Part shown: positions 17,556 to 25,509 of the stretch, piece after piece
Position numbering within the stretch: position 1 is the stretch's first letter
How the letters are laid out: each line of letters starts with the position of its first letter
NCBI RefSeq assembly: GCF_001513965.1
Contig: NZ_KQ948017.1
Location: 184,779-248,778, forward strand
DNA from: Streptomyces cellostaticus
GTDB taxonomy: Bacteria > Actinomycetota > Actinomycetes > Streptomycetales > Streptomycetaceae
Direction: 5' to 3'
DNA: 64,000 nt
Position numbers and translations under genes: made by a program
The notes under the pieces: model-generated
Told to the model about the DNA's origin: nothing
The model's database searches: none
The model's input: only the letters and a program-made list of their open reading frames with translations

Positions 17556-18482
17556 TCACGCGGCGCGTGTCTGTCGCCGATACCCTCCGGGGGCAAGCCC
17601 GAACTCTCGCTTGAACGCCTTGGCGAACGCGAACTCCGACCCGTATCCCGTCCGTGCCGCCACCGTCGTCAGCGGGATGTCCGACTCCCGCAGCAGCTGC
17701 GCGGCGGTCGTCATGCGCCACCGGGTGAGGTAGGCCATCGGCGGCTCGCCGACCAGCGCGTTGAAGCGGCGGGCGAAGGCCGCGCGGGACAGGCCGGACC
17801 GGGCGGCCAGGGACTCGACGGTCCACTGCGTCGCGGGCGTTTGATGGATCGCCGTCAGTGCGGGGGCGACCGCGGTGTCGCGCAGGGCAGCGGCCCAGCC
17901 CTGAGCAACGCCGGCGGGCTGGTCGTCCAGCCAGGCGCGCAGGATGTACAGCAGGAGCGAGTCGATCAGGCTCGGCACGATGCCCTCGGAGCCGATGCGC
18001 GGGTTGTCCAGCTCGGCGCCCAGCAACTGGACGGCGGCGCTGAGCTCGGGGTGGCGGCCGTGCCGCGTGGGCAGGTGGATGATCTCGGGCAGTCGGCTGA
18101 CCAGGGGGTGTGGACGGCCTTGGTCCAGGTGGTAGTTGCCGCACAGCAGGCTGGTGCGCGGGCCGTCACCGCCCAACAGGACGGAGCCGATGGGCGAGCT
18201 GTCGTTGAACTGCTCGGGGCGGGGCTCCTCGGCCGGTGTCGAGGGGTGGTCGGCGAGGACGTGGCCGTGACCGTTGCGTACGAAGATCACGTCACCGGGG
18301 CCGAGCGGGATCGGCGGGGTGTCGTCCAGCGGGACGAGCCAGCACGTTCCGTGCAGCACCACGTGGAATCCCGCGCCCGCGACCGGCGGCAGCCGCAGCC
18401 CCCAGGGTGCGCAGCCGTCGGTGCGGACGGACGCCGGGCTGCCGGTGCGCATGGAGGCCAGAGCCTCGGTAAGGATGTCCAT
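17556..18482 (-). CDS. AraC family regulator with cupin sensor domain
   Basis: Regulator of 308 residues. The N-terminal half is a cupin-like ligand domain ('GFHVVLHGTCWLVPLDD', 'LGPGDVIFVRNGHGHVLA'). The C-terminal third holds two helix-turn-helix motifs ('TVESLAARSGLSRAAFARRF' and 'PLTTVAARTGYGSEFAFAKA') ending in the GGYRR element typical of AraC. GAGGGGAG precedes the ATG. An NADPH:quinone-type oxidoreductase gene lies immediately upstream on the same strand, only 81 bases away. AraC/cupin_6 regulators often control a neighbouring oxidoreductase, so that gene is the best target candidate, but this is inference. Confidence 0.9.
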   Translation of the reverse strand: MDILTEALASMRTGSPASVRTDGCAPWGLRLPPVAGAGFHVVLHGTCWLVPLDDTPPIPLGPGDVIFVRNGHGHVLADHPSTPAEEPRPEQFNDSSPIGSVLLGGDGPRTSLLCGNYHLDQGRPHPLVSRLPEIIHLPTRHGRHPELSAAVQLLGAELDNPRIGSEGIVPSLIDSLLLYILRAWLDDQPAGVAQGWAAALRDTAVAPALTAIHQTPATQWTVESLAARSGLSRAAFARRFNALVGEPPMAYLTRWRMTTAAQLLRESDIPLTTVAARTGYGSEFAFAKAFKREFGLAPGGYRRQTRAA

Positions 18483-18542
18483 CGCCGCTCCCCTCTCCGA
18501 TGACGAAACGATACGGGCCGCCTCCGTGGCAGACAGCGGCCG

Positions 18543-18566
18543 GTATCCGTATCCGTATCCGTATCA
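18543..18566. repeat. Four tandem copies of a GTATCC hexamer
   Basis: GTATCC occurs three times head to tail, followed by GTATCA. The last copy overlaps the stop codon of the oxidoreductase gene and the rest lies in the gap before the AraC gene. It is a short microsatellite that could vary in length; no function is evident. Confidence 0.8.
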
Positions 18567-19487
18567 GACCGTCAGTACGACCTTGCCCTGTACCCGTCCC
18601 GACTCGATCAGCTCATGTGCCTTGCCGGCCTCGGCCAGCGGGAAGGTCTCCTCGACATGGGGGCGGATCCGGCCGGCGTCCACGAGCTCGGCGATCGCCT
18701 CCAAGCTCGCGTAGTCCGGCTCCACGGAGATCCCGGCGAAACGCCGTCCCGCCGCCGCGACCGTGGCCGCGAGCTCGGCGTCGCCGTGTTCGAGGATGCT
18801 GACCAGCACGCCCCCGGGGCGCAGCACGCGCAGCGAAAGCGCGCCTTGGGCGGTGGAGTCGAAGACCACGTCCACGTTCTGCACCGCTTCGGTGAAGTCG
18901 GTGGTGCGGTAGTCGATCACCTCGTCGGCCCCCATGCCGGTCACGAACTCGTGCCTGGCATGGCTGGCGAGTGCGATGACGTGCGCGCCGTGTGCCTTGG
19001 CGATCTGCACCGCGAGGTGACCGACGCCGCCGGCGGCACGGTGGATGAGCACTCGGTCGCCTTCCTTGATGTCCGCCGCGTCCACCAGCCCCTGCCAGGC
19101 GGTGAGCGCGGCAAGCGGCAGTGCGGCGGCGTGCACGTGGTCGAGCGTGGCGGGCTTGCGGGCGACCTGCCGCGACGGGGCGGCGACGTACTCGGCGTAC
19201 CCCGTGGCCGCGCGGGGAAAGAACGGCATCCCGTACACCTCGTCGCCCACCGCGAACCGGGCCCCGGGTCCGGCCTCCTCCACGACACCGGAGACATCCC
19301 AGCCGACGCCGAACGGCGGCTCGCCCAGGAGCGGGAACGCGCCCGACCTGACCGCCGCGTCGACCGGGTTGACCGCGCTGGCGTGAACCCGGATGAGCAC
19401 CTCGCCAGAGAGCGGGCGGGGGCGTTCGACCTCGGTGATCTCAAGGACCTCAGGGCCGCCGAAGGTCTTCTGGGTGACTGCTCGCAT
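18564..19487 (-). CDS. NADP-dependent quinone oxidoreductase-like MDR enzyme
   Basis: Zinc-independent medium-chain dehydrogenase/reductase of 307 residues. It has the GroES-like N-terminus ('VHASAVNPVDAAVRSGAFP'), a Rossmann glycine motif 'AAGGVGHLAVQIAKAHGAHV' (about residues 149-168), and the C-terminal segment ending 'HELIESGRVQGKVVLTV'. The catalytic-zinc cysteine and histidine ligands are absent, as in quinone reductases. The ATG at 19487 is chosen because GGGGAGATC precedes it and homologues start MRAV-. A longer frame upstream has no support. It probably reduces quinones or enals with NADPH. The neighbouring AraC gene may control it. Confidence 0.9.
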   Translation of the reverse strand: MRAVTQKTFGGPEVLEITEVERPRPLSGEVLIRVHASAVNPVDAAVRSGAFPLLGEPPFGVGWDVSGVVEEAGPGARFAVGDEVYGMPFFPRAATGYAEYVAAPSRQVARKPATLDHVHAAALPLAALTAWQGLVDAADIKEGDRVLIHRAAGGVGHLAVQIAKAHGAHVIALASHARHEFVTGMGADEVIDYRTTDFTEAVQNVDVVFDSTAQGALSLRVLRPGGVLVSILEHGDAELAATVAAAGRRFAGISVEPDYASLEAIAELVDAGRIRPHVEETFPLAEAGKAHELIESGRVQGKVVLTV

Positions 19488-19542
19488 CAGGATCTCCCCT
19501 GTCGATTCGGTGTTTGGTGCTCTCCACCGTAGGGAGATCGAA

Positions 19543-19561
19543 TGAGCCAATGAATAGCTCA
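19543..19561. promoter_or_regulatory. Possible operator upstream of the oxidoreductase
   Basis: TGAGC and GCTCA form 5-bp arms around a 9-base AT-rich spacer, 56 bases upstream of the oxidoreductase start. The stretch is unusually AT-rich for the region. It may be a promoter-linked operator, but the arms are short. Confidence 0.3.
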
Positions 19562-19650
19562 CAGTCTTCCTCACATGTCCGATCGTCTTGCGCGACAAGC
19601 GCTCCAGCCATATGACTGCGCCGGCCGAAGGCCACGACGGGCGCCGGCGA

Positions 19651-20268
19651 TCAGAGGCTGGAGAGCAGGCCGTCGAGTGGGGCTGGGACGCGGTCGGGGT
19701 CGAGGGCCTCGACGAGGACGCGGCCGTAGCGGATCTTGCGCCCCTTCTTCGTTCCGAGGAAGCGCCTGAACTGCTGTTGCGGGGCGCGGCCCTGCTGTGC
19801 GGGCTGGCGCAGGAAGGTCTGCAGGGGACGCAGGTCGCCTTCCTCCCGGACGAGCTCCGCTGCCCGTGTCACGCCCAGCGCGCGGATGAGCTCGTCCTCC
19901 AGATCCGCCGCACAGACGAAGAAGCCTTGCTGTGCCGCACTGGCCCGTTCGAAGCCGCGGGCGTAGTAGGGACGCTCCGCCTCGTCGCACAGTCCCGTGA
20001 GGCGGAGGCCCAGGCCGGGAGGACCGAGGAGTCGGGCGTAGCGCCCGACGCTCATTGCACCGCCGATCGGCAGGACGCAGACCCCTTCGGCCGCCAGGTT
20101 CCGGCCGCGGCTCTCTGCCAGCGCGTCGACCGCCGCGACGTCGCTAGGCCCTTCGAGCAGGACAGCCGCCCGGACGGACAGCCGCGCGGCCAGCTCGTGC
20201 GCGGGGTCGCCGGGGCCACCCGCCGCCCACGCGGTGACCGCGTCCCGGAACGCCCCCATGTCAGCCAT
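19651..20268 (-). CDS. Stand-alone TOPRIM (OLD-like) domain protein
   Basis: Protein of 205 residues with a TOPRIM-like nucleotidyl transferase/hydrolase fold. The conserved Glu is in 'AVLLEGPSDVAAVDALA' (about residues 35-51). The second motif is 'VCVLPIGGAMSVGRYARLLG', and the acidic pair sits in LTGLCDEAE. OLD-family nucleases normally carry an N-terminal ABC-type ATPase; here only the TOPRIM part is encoded and no ATPase gene is adjacent. The C-terminal part (TFLRQPAQQG, FLGTKKGRKIRYG) resembles proteins annotated in Streptomyces as TOPRIM-domain hypotheticals. A role in DNA or RNA cleavage is possible but not shown. Confidence 0.7.
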   Translation of the reverse strand: MADMGAFRDAVTAWAAGGPGDPAHELAARLSVRAAVLLEGPSDVAAVDALAESRGRNLAAEGVCVLPIGGAMSVGRYARLLGPPGLGLRLTGLCDEAERPYYARGFERASAAQQGFFVCAADLEDELIRALGVTRAAELVREEGDLRPLQTFLRQPAQQGRAPQQQFRRFLGTKKGRKIRYGRVLVEALDPDRVPAPLDGLLSSL

Positions 20269-20384
20269 GAGACGAGTCTTGACCCGTTCCGGCCACAGCG
20301 CGAGGCAATTTCCGCCGGTCCGTCGACCGGCGGTGAGCAGTCAGGCCCGCAGCTGCCGCCCAGAGGAGACCAGGGCCTGTCCGG

Positions 20385-20403
20385 CGGATCAGGCCGGCTG
20401 ATC
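20385..20403. repeat. Perfect 7-bp inverted repeat before the prenyltransferase fusion
   Basis: GGATCAG and CTGATCC flank a 5-base GCCGG core just ahead of the fused prenyltransferase pseudogene. The preceding bases (GGCCTGTCCGGCGGATCA) resemble the ends of some actinobacterial insertion sequences as I remember them. No transposase is present, so this is at most an IS footprint. Confidence 0.35.
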
Positions 20404-20409
20404 CACACC

Positions 20410-21943
20410 ATGCTGACCTGGAACCTGCCGCCGGGGTTCCTGCACACGCTGTTCGCAGAGCTGCGCCAGGACGTCCACGGACGGCAGTTCGCCACCTGGC
20501 AGGAGTGGCGGCGCTACAACAGCCTGATCAACACCCCGCTCGTGCTGCGCGCGGGCTCACTGCTGCTGCGGGCCGCAGGCCTGTCCGCCGAGCCGGAGGA
20601 GATCGCCGCGGGCGTGCCGGGCGCGGCGGCCCAGTGGCAGACCGCCGTCGACGCCCTCTGCCTCACCGACGCCCTCGTCGACCTCTCCGACGACCTGGGA
20701 CGCGGCCACGTACCGCTGCCGCAGGAAGCCCTGGAGGAGGCCGGGGTGCGCCGCACGGACCTGCCGGCCCGGCGTTCGAGGAAATGGTGCGCCGCCTGGT
20801 CGACCGCGCCCGCACATGGCTGGACCGGACACCGCTGCCACCGGTGCTGCACCCGGCAGTCGGCATCGCGCTCGGCGCCTACACCGACCTGTACCGGTTG
20901 CGGCTCAAGGTCGCGGCCGACGCCCCCGCCGCGCTGGTGCACCGCCGCCCGGCACTGCCACGGAGCGCCCGGCTGCGCCTGCTGCTGCCCGCCCGGGCAC
21001 GGGCCGCGCCGGCCTGGGGCCTGTTTCCCTTCCCCGTCCGGCCCTGCCCGCTGCCGGAACCCGCACCGGCCGACCCGCCCGAAGGGCTCGGCTGGGCCGA
21101 GCAGGTGCGCTCGCTCGCCGCCCAGCGACGCCCGGTCGTCCCTCCGACACCCCACCCGTCCGGCGCCCGCCCGCCCCAGCTGCCCGCCGAGGCCATGCCG
21201 CACCACGTCGCGATCGTCATGGACGGCAACGGCCGCTGGGCCACCGCCCGCGGCCTGCCCCGCACCGACGGCCACCGGGCGGGCGCCGACGCGCTGACCG
21301 ACGCCGTCCACGGCGCCCTCGAGATCGGCCTGAAGTACCTGACCGTGTACGCGTTCTCCACCGAGAACCGGAAACGCCCCGCCGACGAACTGCAGGCGCT
21401 GATGTACGAGATCCCCCAGTGCCTGCGCCGGCTGGCGGACGACGCCGAGCCGCTTGACGTCCGCGTGCGCTGGGCCGGAGCACGCTCCCGCCTGCCGGCC
21501 GACGTCGTCCAGACACTCGTCGAAGCCGAGCGGGCCACGCGCGACCGCACCGGACTGACCGTGACCATGTGCGCGAATCTACGGCGGCCGGGCCGAGATC
21601 ACAGCAGCCGCAGCGAAACTCGCTCAGGAGGCGGTCGCCGGGAGGCTCGACCCCGGCTCGGTCTCCGAGCACGCCTTCGCCCGCTACCTGCACGTCCCCG
21701 AACTGCCCGACGTAGACCTGCTGCTGCGCACCGGCGGCGACCGGCGGACCTCCAACTTCCTCCCCTGGCAGGCCACCTACGCCGAACTGCTGTTCCTCGA
21801 ACACCCCCTGGCCCGAGGTGGACCGCCGCGACGTGTGGGACGCGATCGAACAGTACGCCCACCGCACCCGCCGCTACTGCTCCGTTCCCCGCCTCCCCGC
21901 CCAGCCCTCCCCCTTGAGCAAACAAGGGGCACCGACGAAGTGA
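20410..21943 (+). pseudogene. Phytoene-synthase-like / cis-prenyltransferase fusion, three frameshifts
   Basis: Restoring the frame gives about 510 residues in two parts. The first 250 or so resemble the C-terminal half of squalene/phytoene synthases ('FATWQEWRRYNSLINTP', 'LTDALVDLSDDLGRGHVPLP'). The rest is a cis-prenyltransferase of the undecaprenyl diphosphate synthase family ('HVAIVMDGNGRWATARGLPR', 'LTVYAFSTENRKRP', 'DVDLLLRTGGDRRTSNFLPW'). The frame breaks near 20755-20770 (one base missing), at about 21579 (one extra C) and in the C run at 21804-21808 (one extra C). The first Asp-rich motif of the synthase half is missing upstream. It is either a dead gene or, given the C-rich sites, partly a consensus error. 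Confidence 0.75.
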
Positions 21944-21977
21944 GCCACATCGAGGAGGGTGGAAAAGGCGGCGGCGG

Positions 21978-22415
21978 TCACATCTCGATGACAGCGTGCT
22001 GCGGTGTCGGCCCAGGCGGATTGAGGTCGAGAACCACATCGAGGCCCAGCGCGCCGATCTCCGTGAGCAGTCGAGCCGGCAGGACACAGCTCCCCTGGCC
22101 GTTTTCGCTGCCGAAGCCGAGGAACAACTCCAGGTCGCAGTCGGCAGATAGCCGCATCAGTGCCTCACGGCGCCCGTCGGCCAGTCTGACCAGGGCCGCA
22201 ACATGTTCCTCCAGTCGGCGGTCACTTCCCAGGCCGCTCCTTCGGATCCAGACGCTGGTTTCCCGCCGGACGCTGTTCGGATTGCGCGGGCTCGTCAGGC
22301 TCCCCCGCTCGAACTGATCATCCGGTTCGATTCCCAGGCGAGCCGAGATGTCGCCGGCGCTGACCGTGCGGCTCGTGATCCGCAACGACCCGGCTGACCA
22401 CTTCGTATCCGGCAT
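21978..22415 (-). CDS. DUF4279-like domain protein
   Basis: Small soluble protein of 145 residues resembling DUF4279 proteins: 'GDISARLGIEPDDQFERGS', 'ETSVWIRRSGLGSDRRLEEH', 'VLDLNP' near the end. The family is widespread in bacteria and its function is unknown to me; members are sometimes found in toxin-immunity contexts. The ATG at 22415 is chosen because the domain begins at once after it. A much longer open frame upstream reads low-complexity sequence across a perfect hairpin and is unlikely. The gene lies tail to tail with the prenyltransferase pseudogene, only 34 bases away. Confidence 0.6.
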   Translation of the reverse strand: MPDTKWSAGSLRITSRTVSAGDISARLGIEPDDQFERGSLTSPRNPNSVRRETSVWIRRSGLGSDRRLEEHVAALVRLADGRREALMRLSADCDLELFLGFGSENGQGSCVLPARLLTEIGALGLDVVLDLNPPGPTPQHAVIEM

Positions 22416-22519
22416 CGGCGGTTGCAACGTCAGGTCTTCTGGCACGTCCTCACGATCGCAGGCCGCCCCGTCCAAGGCCAGCGAGTTCTTCGGGGCGCTC
22501 CACCAGGCGCAACCCGTTG

Positions 22520-22558
22520 CAAGAAGACCTGTCACACGTCTTGTGACAGGTCTTCTTG
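22520..22558 (-). terminator. Perfect 17-bp hairpin
   Basis: CAAGAAGACCTGTCACA pairs perfectly with TGTGACAGGTCTTCTTG around a 5-base loop (CGTCT). It lies 92 bases beyond the stop of the small minus-strand gene at 22650-22877 and 105 bases upstream of the DUF4279-like gene. It therefore fits a terminator between them; a protein-binding palindrome is the alternative. Confidence 0.6.
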
Positions 22559-22649
22559 GTAAAGAGGGTCGCCGCCCGCCCTTCACATGGCCCGCCGCAC
22601 GGAGCGAGGGCGGCCTGCCGGCGGACGACGAGCGCTGCGCGAGCACGTC

Positions 22650-22877
22650 TCACAAGGCGGCGAAAGAGATGTTTCCGCCGGGTAGTTCAGGCTGCTGCCG
22701 GGGCAGGTGGGCGACGGGCCAGGGCGCGGAGGGCAAGACCCGCGCCAGATCGTGGCGTATACGGTCGGCTTCTCCACGCACCTGGGCGGGGACATCACCG
22801 CGCTCTGCGACAAGGCGGTTGAAGATCGGGGTTTCCTGGAACACGCTGGGATCTGCCTTCTGAGGTGGGCGCGGCAC
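22650..22877 (-). CDS. Small hypothetical protein, 75 residues
   Basis: Short soluble protein with a natural-looking helical segment 'ETPIFNRLVAERGDVPAQVR' followed by GEADRIRHDLARVL. Amphipathic helices and ordinary codon use suggest a real gene, but I do not recognise the family. The GTG start has no visible ribosome site. The rest of the evidence is positional: a strong hairpin follows it and a similar-sized gap separates it from the divergent operon at 23125. Confidence 0.45.
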   Translation of the reverse strand: MPRPPQKADPSVFQETPIFNRLVAERGDVPAQVRGEADRIRHDLARVLPSAPWPVAHLPRQQPELPGGNISFAAL

Positions 22878-23124
22878 GGCAACCGCCGGGTGGCGAGCCG
22901 ATCATGTGACGGATTGAGTATCCAGCACCGTGAGCCGGGGCGGTGACCAGTTAAAGCCAGAAAAGGCGCGGCGGCCGGCCACGGGCCGGCAGCGTCCTCA
23001 AGATGCAGGTGGGCAGTGGGTCCCATAACGTGGTGACTGAGAGCGCGTCCAGGGTGTTCCTCTCCCGTGTCGCGGGGCGGTCGGTCCCGTCACCGCGAGA
23101 ATGACCACACCCTGAGGAGACATC

Positions 23125-23538
23125 ATGGCCACGATCCCAGCGGCCACCCGCCCTGTCTCGGTATACCTCCTCGCCGGAATCAGACTGTTCAACGGAACTG
23201 CCGGTCTGCTGGCACCGGAGCTGCTCATCCGACGGTTCGACCCGGACCGTGAGCCGCCCAGTCCGGCAGCCGTCTACGCCTTTCGGCTCTTCGGCATCCG
23301 TACGGTCCTGCTCGGCCTCCATCTGCTGTGCCACAGCGGCGAACGGCTGCGGACGGACCTGTGCGAGGGCATCCTGATCCACGCCAGTGACACCATGACA
23401 GCGGCCACGCTCGGCATCCGCGGTCAGGTGCCGCCGCGCACCGCGGTCATGACCACCCTCATCTCGGCCGTCAACACCGCGCTGGCCATCAACGCCAGTG
23501 CCGCGCTCGACAACTCCTCGAAGGGCAAGCGGACGTGA
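23125..23538 (+). CDS. Small membrane protein heading the alpha-dioxygenase-like operon
   Basis: Protein of 137 residues with about four short hydrophobic segments (for example SVYLLAGIRLFNGTAGLLAP and TAVMTTLISAVNTALAINAS), probably a membrane protein of unknown function. GAGGAG lies 5 bases before the ATG. Its stop overlaps the start of the GMC oxidoreductase (GTGA), so the two are translationally coupled. The haem dioxygenase gene follows 64 bases after that. Coupling suggests it anchors or supports the redox enzymes, for example at the membrane where fatty acids are found. That role is inferred from gene order only. Confidence 0.7.
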   Translation: MATIPAATRPVSVYLLAGIRLFNGTAGLLAPELLIRRFDPDREPPSPAAVYAFRLFGIRTVLLGLHLLCHSGERLRTDLCEGILIHASDTMTAATLGIRGQVPPRTAVMTTLISAVNTALAINASAALDNSSKGKRT

Positions 23539-25445
23539 ACGCGGAGTCCACGGCCGCTCCCCCCGCCGAGACGGGCTTCGACTACGTCGTCGTCGGCGCC
23601 GGTGCGGGTGGCGGGCCACTGGCGGCCAACCTTGCCGCCGCGGGCATGCGCACCCTGCTCCTCGACGCCGGCGGTGCCGAGGAGAACGACAACTACCTGG
23701 TGCCCGCCTTCCACGCCGACGCCTCCGAGGATCCCGTCCAGTGCTGGAACTACTTCGTACGGCACTACGCCGACGAGCAGCAGCAGCGGCGCGACAGCAA
23801 GCTCGTGCCGGACAGGGGCATCCTCTACCCGCGCGCCGGTACGGTCGGCGGCTGCACCGCGCACCATGCGCTGATCACCGTCTATCCGTACAACCGCGAC
23901 TGGGACGCCATCGCGGAGGAGACCGGCGACGCCACCTGGCACAGCACGGCCATGCGCCGGTACTTCGAGCGGCTGGAGCACTGCACCTATCGGCCAAGGC
24001 CCAAGGAGCCGCCCGGCAACCGGCTGCTGGCCGCGCTGCTCCAGGTCCTGCCCGGCGTGGCGGCCAGGTACCGCAACGACGCCCGGCACGGATTCGACGG
24101 CTGGCTGCCCACCGCCCTGGCCGACCACGAACTGGCCGTGCAGGACGAGCAGTTGCTGAAGGTCATCGTCTCCGCCGCGCAGGACACGCTCGCCGACTTC
24201 CTCGGCCGGCCACTGTCTCCCCTCGAGGGGTTCGGCTCCTTTGTCGACCCCAACGACTGGCGCGTGCAGACCCGGGCGCTGCAAGGGCTGTGGCAGATCC
24301 CCATCTCCACGGCGGGCGGCCGCCGCAGCGCCGTACGCGAACGCGTCCAGACAGTGCAGCAGGCTCATCCGGATCACCTGGTGGTGCGTACCCACGCGCT
24401 GGCCGCACGGATCGTACTGGACCAGGGCAATGCAGCGACCGGCGTCGACTACCTGGACGAGGCGCACGCGTACCGGGCCGATCCCGGCAGTCGGTCCGGC
24501 TCCGGGCCGCCGGCGTTGCGCCGGGTCCTTGCCGCCCGCGAAGTGATCCTGGCCGCCGGGGCCTTCAACACGCCCCAGCTGCTGATGCTCTCCGGTATCG
24601 GACCACCTGAGGAACTGCGGCGGCACGGCATCCCCGTGCGGGTCGGCCTGAACGGGGTGGGCTCGCATCTCCAGGACCGGTACGAAGTCGGCGTGGTCAG
24701 CCAGATGGACCGCGAGTTCCCGGTCATCAAGGACTGCTCCTTCCACGCTCCGCCGCCCGGAACCGAACCGGACCGCTGCTACCGGACCTGGCAGCAGGGC
24801 AGGGGCCTGTACACCACCAACGGCTCCGTCCTCGGTATCACCCGCAAGTCCCGCCCGGACCTGGACGCCCCCGACCTGTTCATCTTCGGCGGCCCCTTCG
24901 ACTTCCGGGGATACCGCCCCGGTTACTCCCTCGACCTGACCCAGCACAAGGACCGATTCACCTGGGCCATCCTCAAGAGCCGTACCCGCAACACGGGAGG
25001 CCGGGTCCGGCTGCGCTCCGCCGACCCGCGCGACACCCCACTGATCGACTTCCACTACTTCGCCGAGGGCACGGACAAGGAGGGCCTGGACCTCGAAGCG
25101 ATGGCCGAAGCGGTGGAGTTCGTGCGCGGGATGAACCGCAGAGCCGGTTCTGTGGTCCTCAAGGAGCTGTGGCCCGGCGAAGAGGCCGGCGACCGCGACG
25201 CCGTCCGCCACTTCGTCCAGGACGAGGCCTGGGGGCACCACGCATCGTGCACCTGCCGGATGGGGCGCGCCGACGATCCCGCGGCAGTGGTCGACAGCGC
25301 CTTCCGGGTCCGCGGGGTGGACCGGCTGCGCATCGTCGACGCCTCGGTCTTCCCCCGCATTCCCGGCTTCTTCGTCGCCGCCCCCATCTACATGATCAGT
25401 GAGAAGGCGAGCGACGTGATCCTCGGCGACACGGCCCACACCTGA
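23535..25445 (+). CDS. GMC family FAD oxidoreductase
   Basis: Flavoprotein of 636 residues in the glucose-methanol-choline oxidoreductase family. It has the N-terminal FAD Rossmann motif (VVVGAGAGGGPLAANLAAAG, about residues 17-36), the second motif 'GTVGGCTAHHALITVYPYNR', the mid-protein 'GAFNTPQLLMLSGIGP', and the C-terminal block with the active-site His (AWGHHASCTCRMG) and 'VDASVFPRIPGFFVAAPIY'. The family oxidises alcohols or aldehydes with O2 or another acceptor. It sits directly before a haem alpha-dioxygenase-like gene, so a fatty aldehyde or hydroxy fatty acid is a plausible substrate. The GTG start overlaps the previous stop. Confidence 0.92.
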   Translation: MNAESTAAPPAETGFDYVVVGAGAGGGPLAANLAAAGMRTLLLDAGGAEENDNYLVPAFHADASEDPVQCWNYFVRHYADEQQQRRDSKLVPDRGILYPRAGTVGGCTAHHALITVYPYNRDWDAIAEETGDATWHSTAMRRYFERLEHCTYRPRPKEPPGNRLLAALLQVLPGVAARYRNDARHGFDGWLPTALADHELAVQDEQLLKVIVSAAQDTLADFLGRPLSPLEGFGSFVDPNDWRVQTRALQGLWQIPISTAGGRRSAVRERVQTVQQAHPDHLVVRTHALAARIVLDQGNAATGVDYLDEAHAYRADPGSRSGSGPPALRRVLAAREVILAAGAFNTPQLLMLSGIGPPEELRRHGIPVRVGLNGVGSHLQDRYEVGVVSQMDREFPVIKDCSFHAPPPGTEPDRCYRTWQQGRGLYTTNGSVLGITRKSRPDLDAPDLFIFGGPFDFRGYRPGYSLDLTQHKDRFTWAILKSRTRNTGGRVRLRSADPRDTPLIDFHYFAEGTDKEGLDLEAMAEAVEFVRGMNRRAGSVVLKELWPGEEAGDRDAVRHFVQDEAWGHHASCTCRMGRADDPAAVVDSAFRVRGVDRLRIVDASVFPRIPGFFVAAPIYMISEKASDVILGDTAHT

Positions 25446-25509
25446 CCTCGCACGGGCACCGCACCATCCCTGCGCGAAGCGAGCAGAAGCCACCCAAGGA
25501 GTATCGGAC

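Noticed and set aside
20370..20410. Insertion-sequence end before the prenyltransferase fusion
   Set aside because: Only one short end-like sequence with an inverted repeat is visible; there is no transposase and no second end, so a mobile element is not called.
20755..21810. Programmed ribosomal frameshifting in the prenyltransferase fusion
   Set aside because: There are three shifts in both directions at unrelated sites with no slippery sequence or stimulatory structure; decay or sequencing error is simpler.
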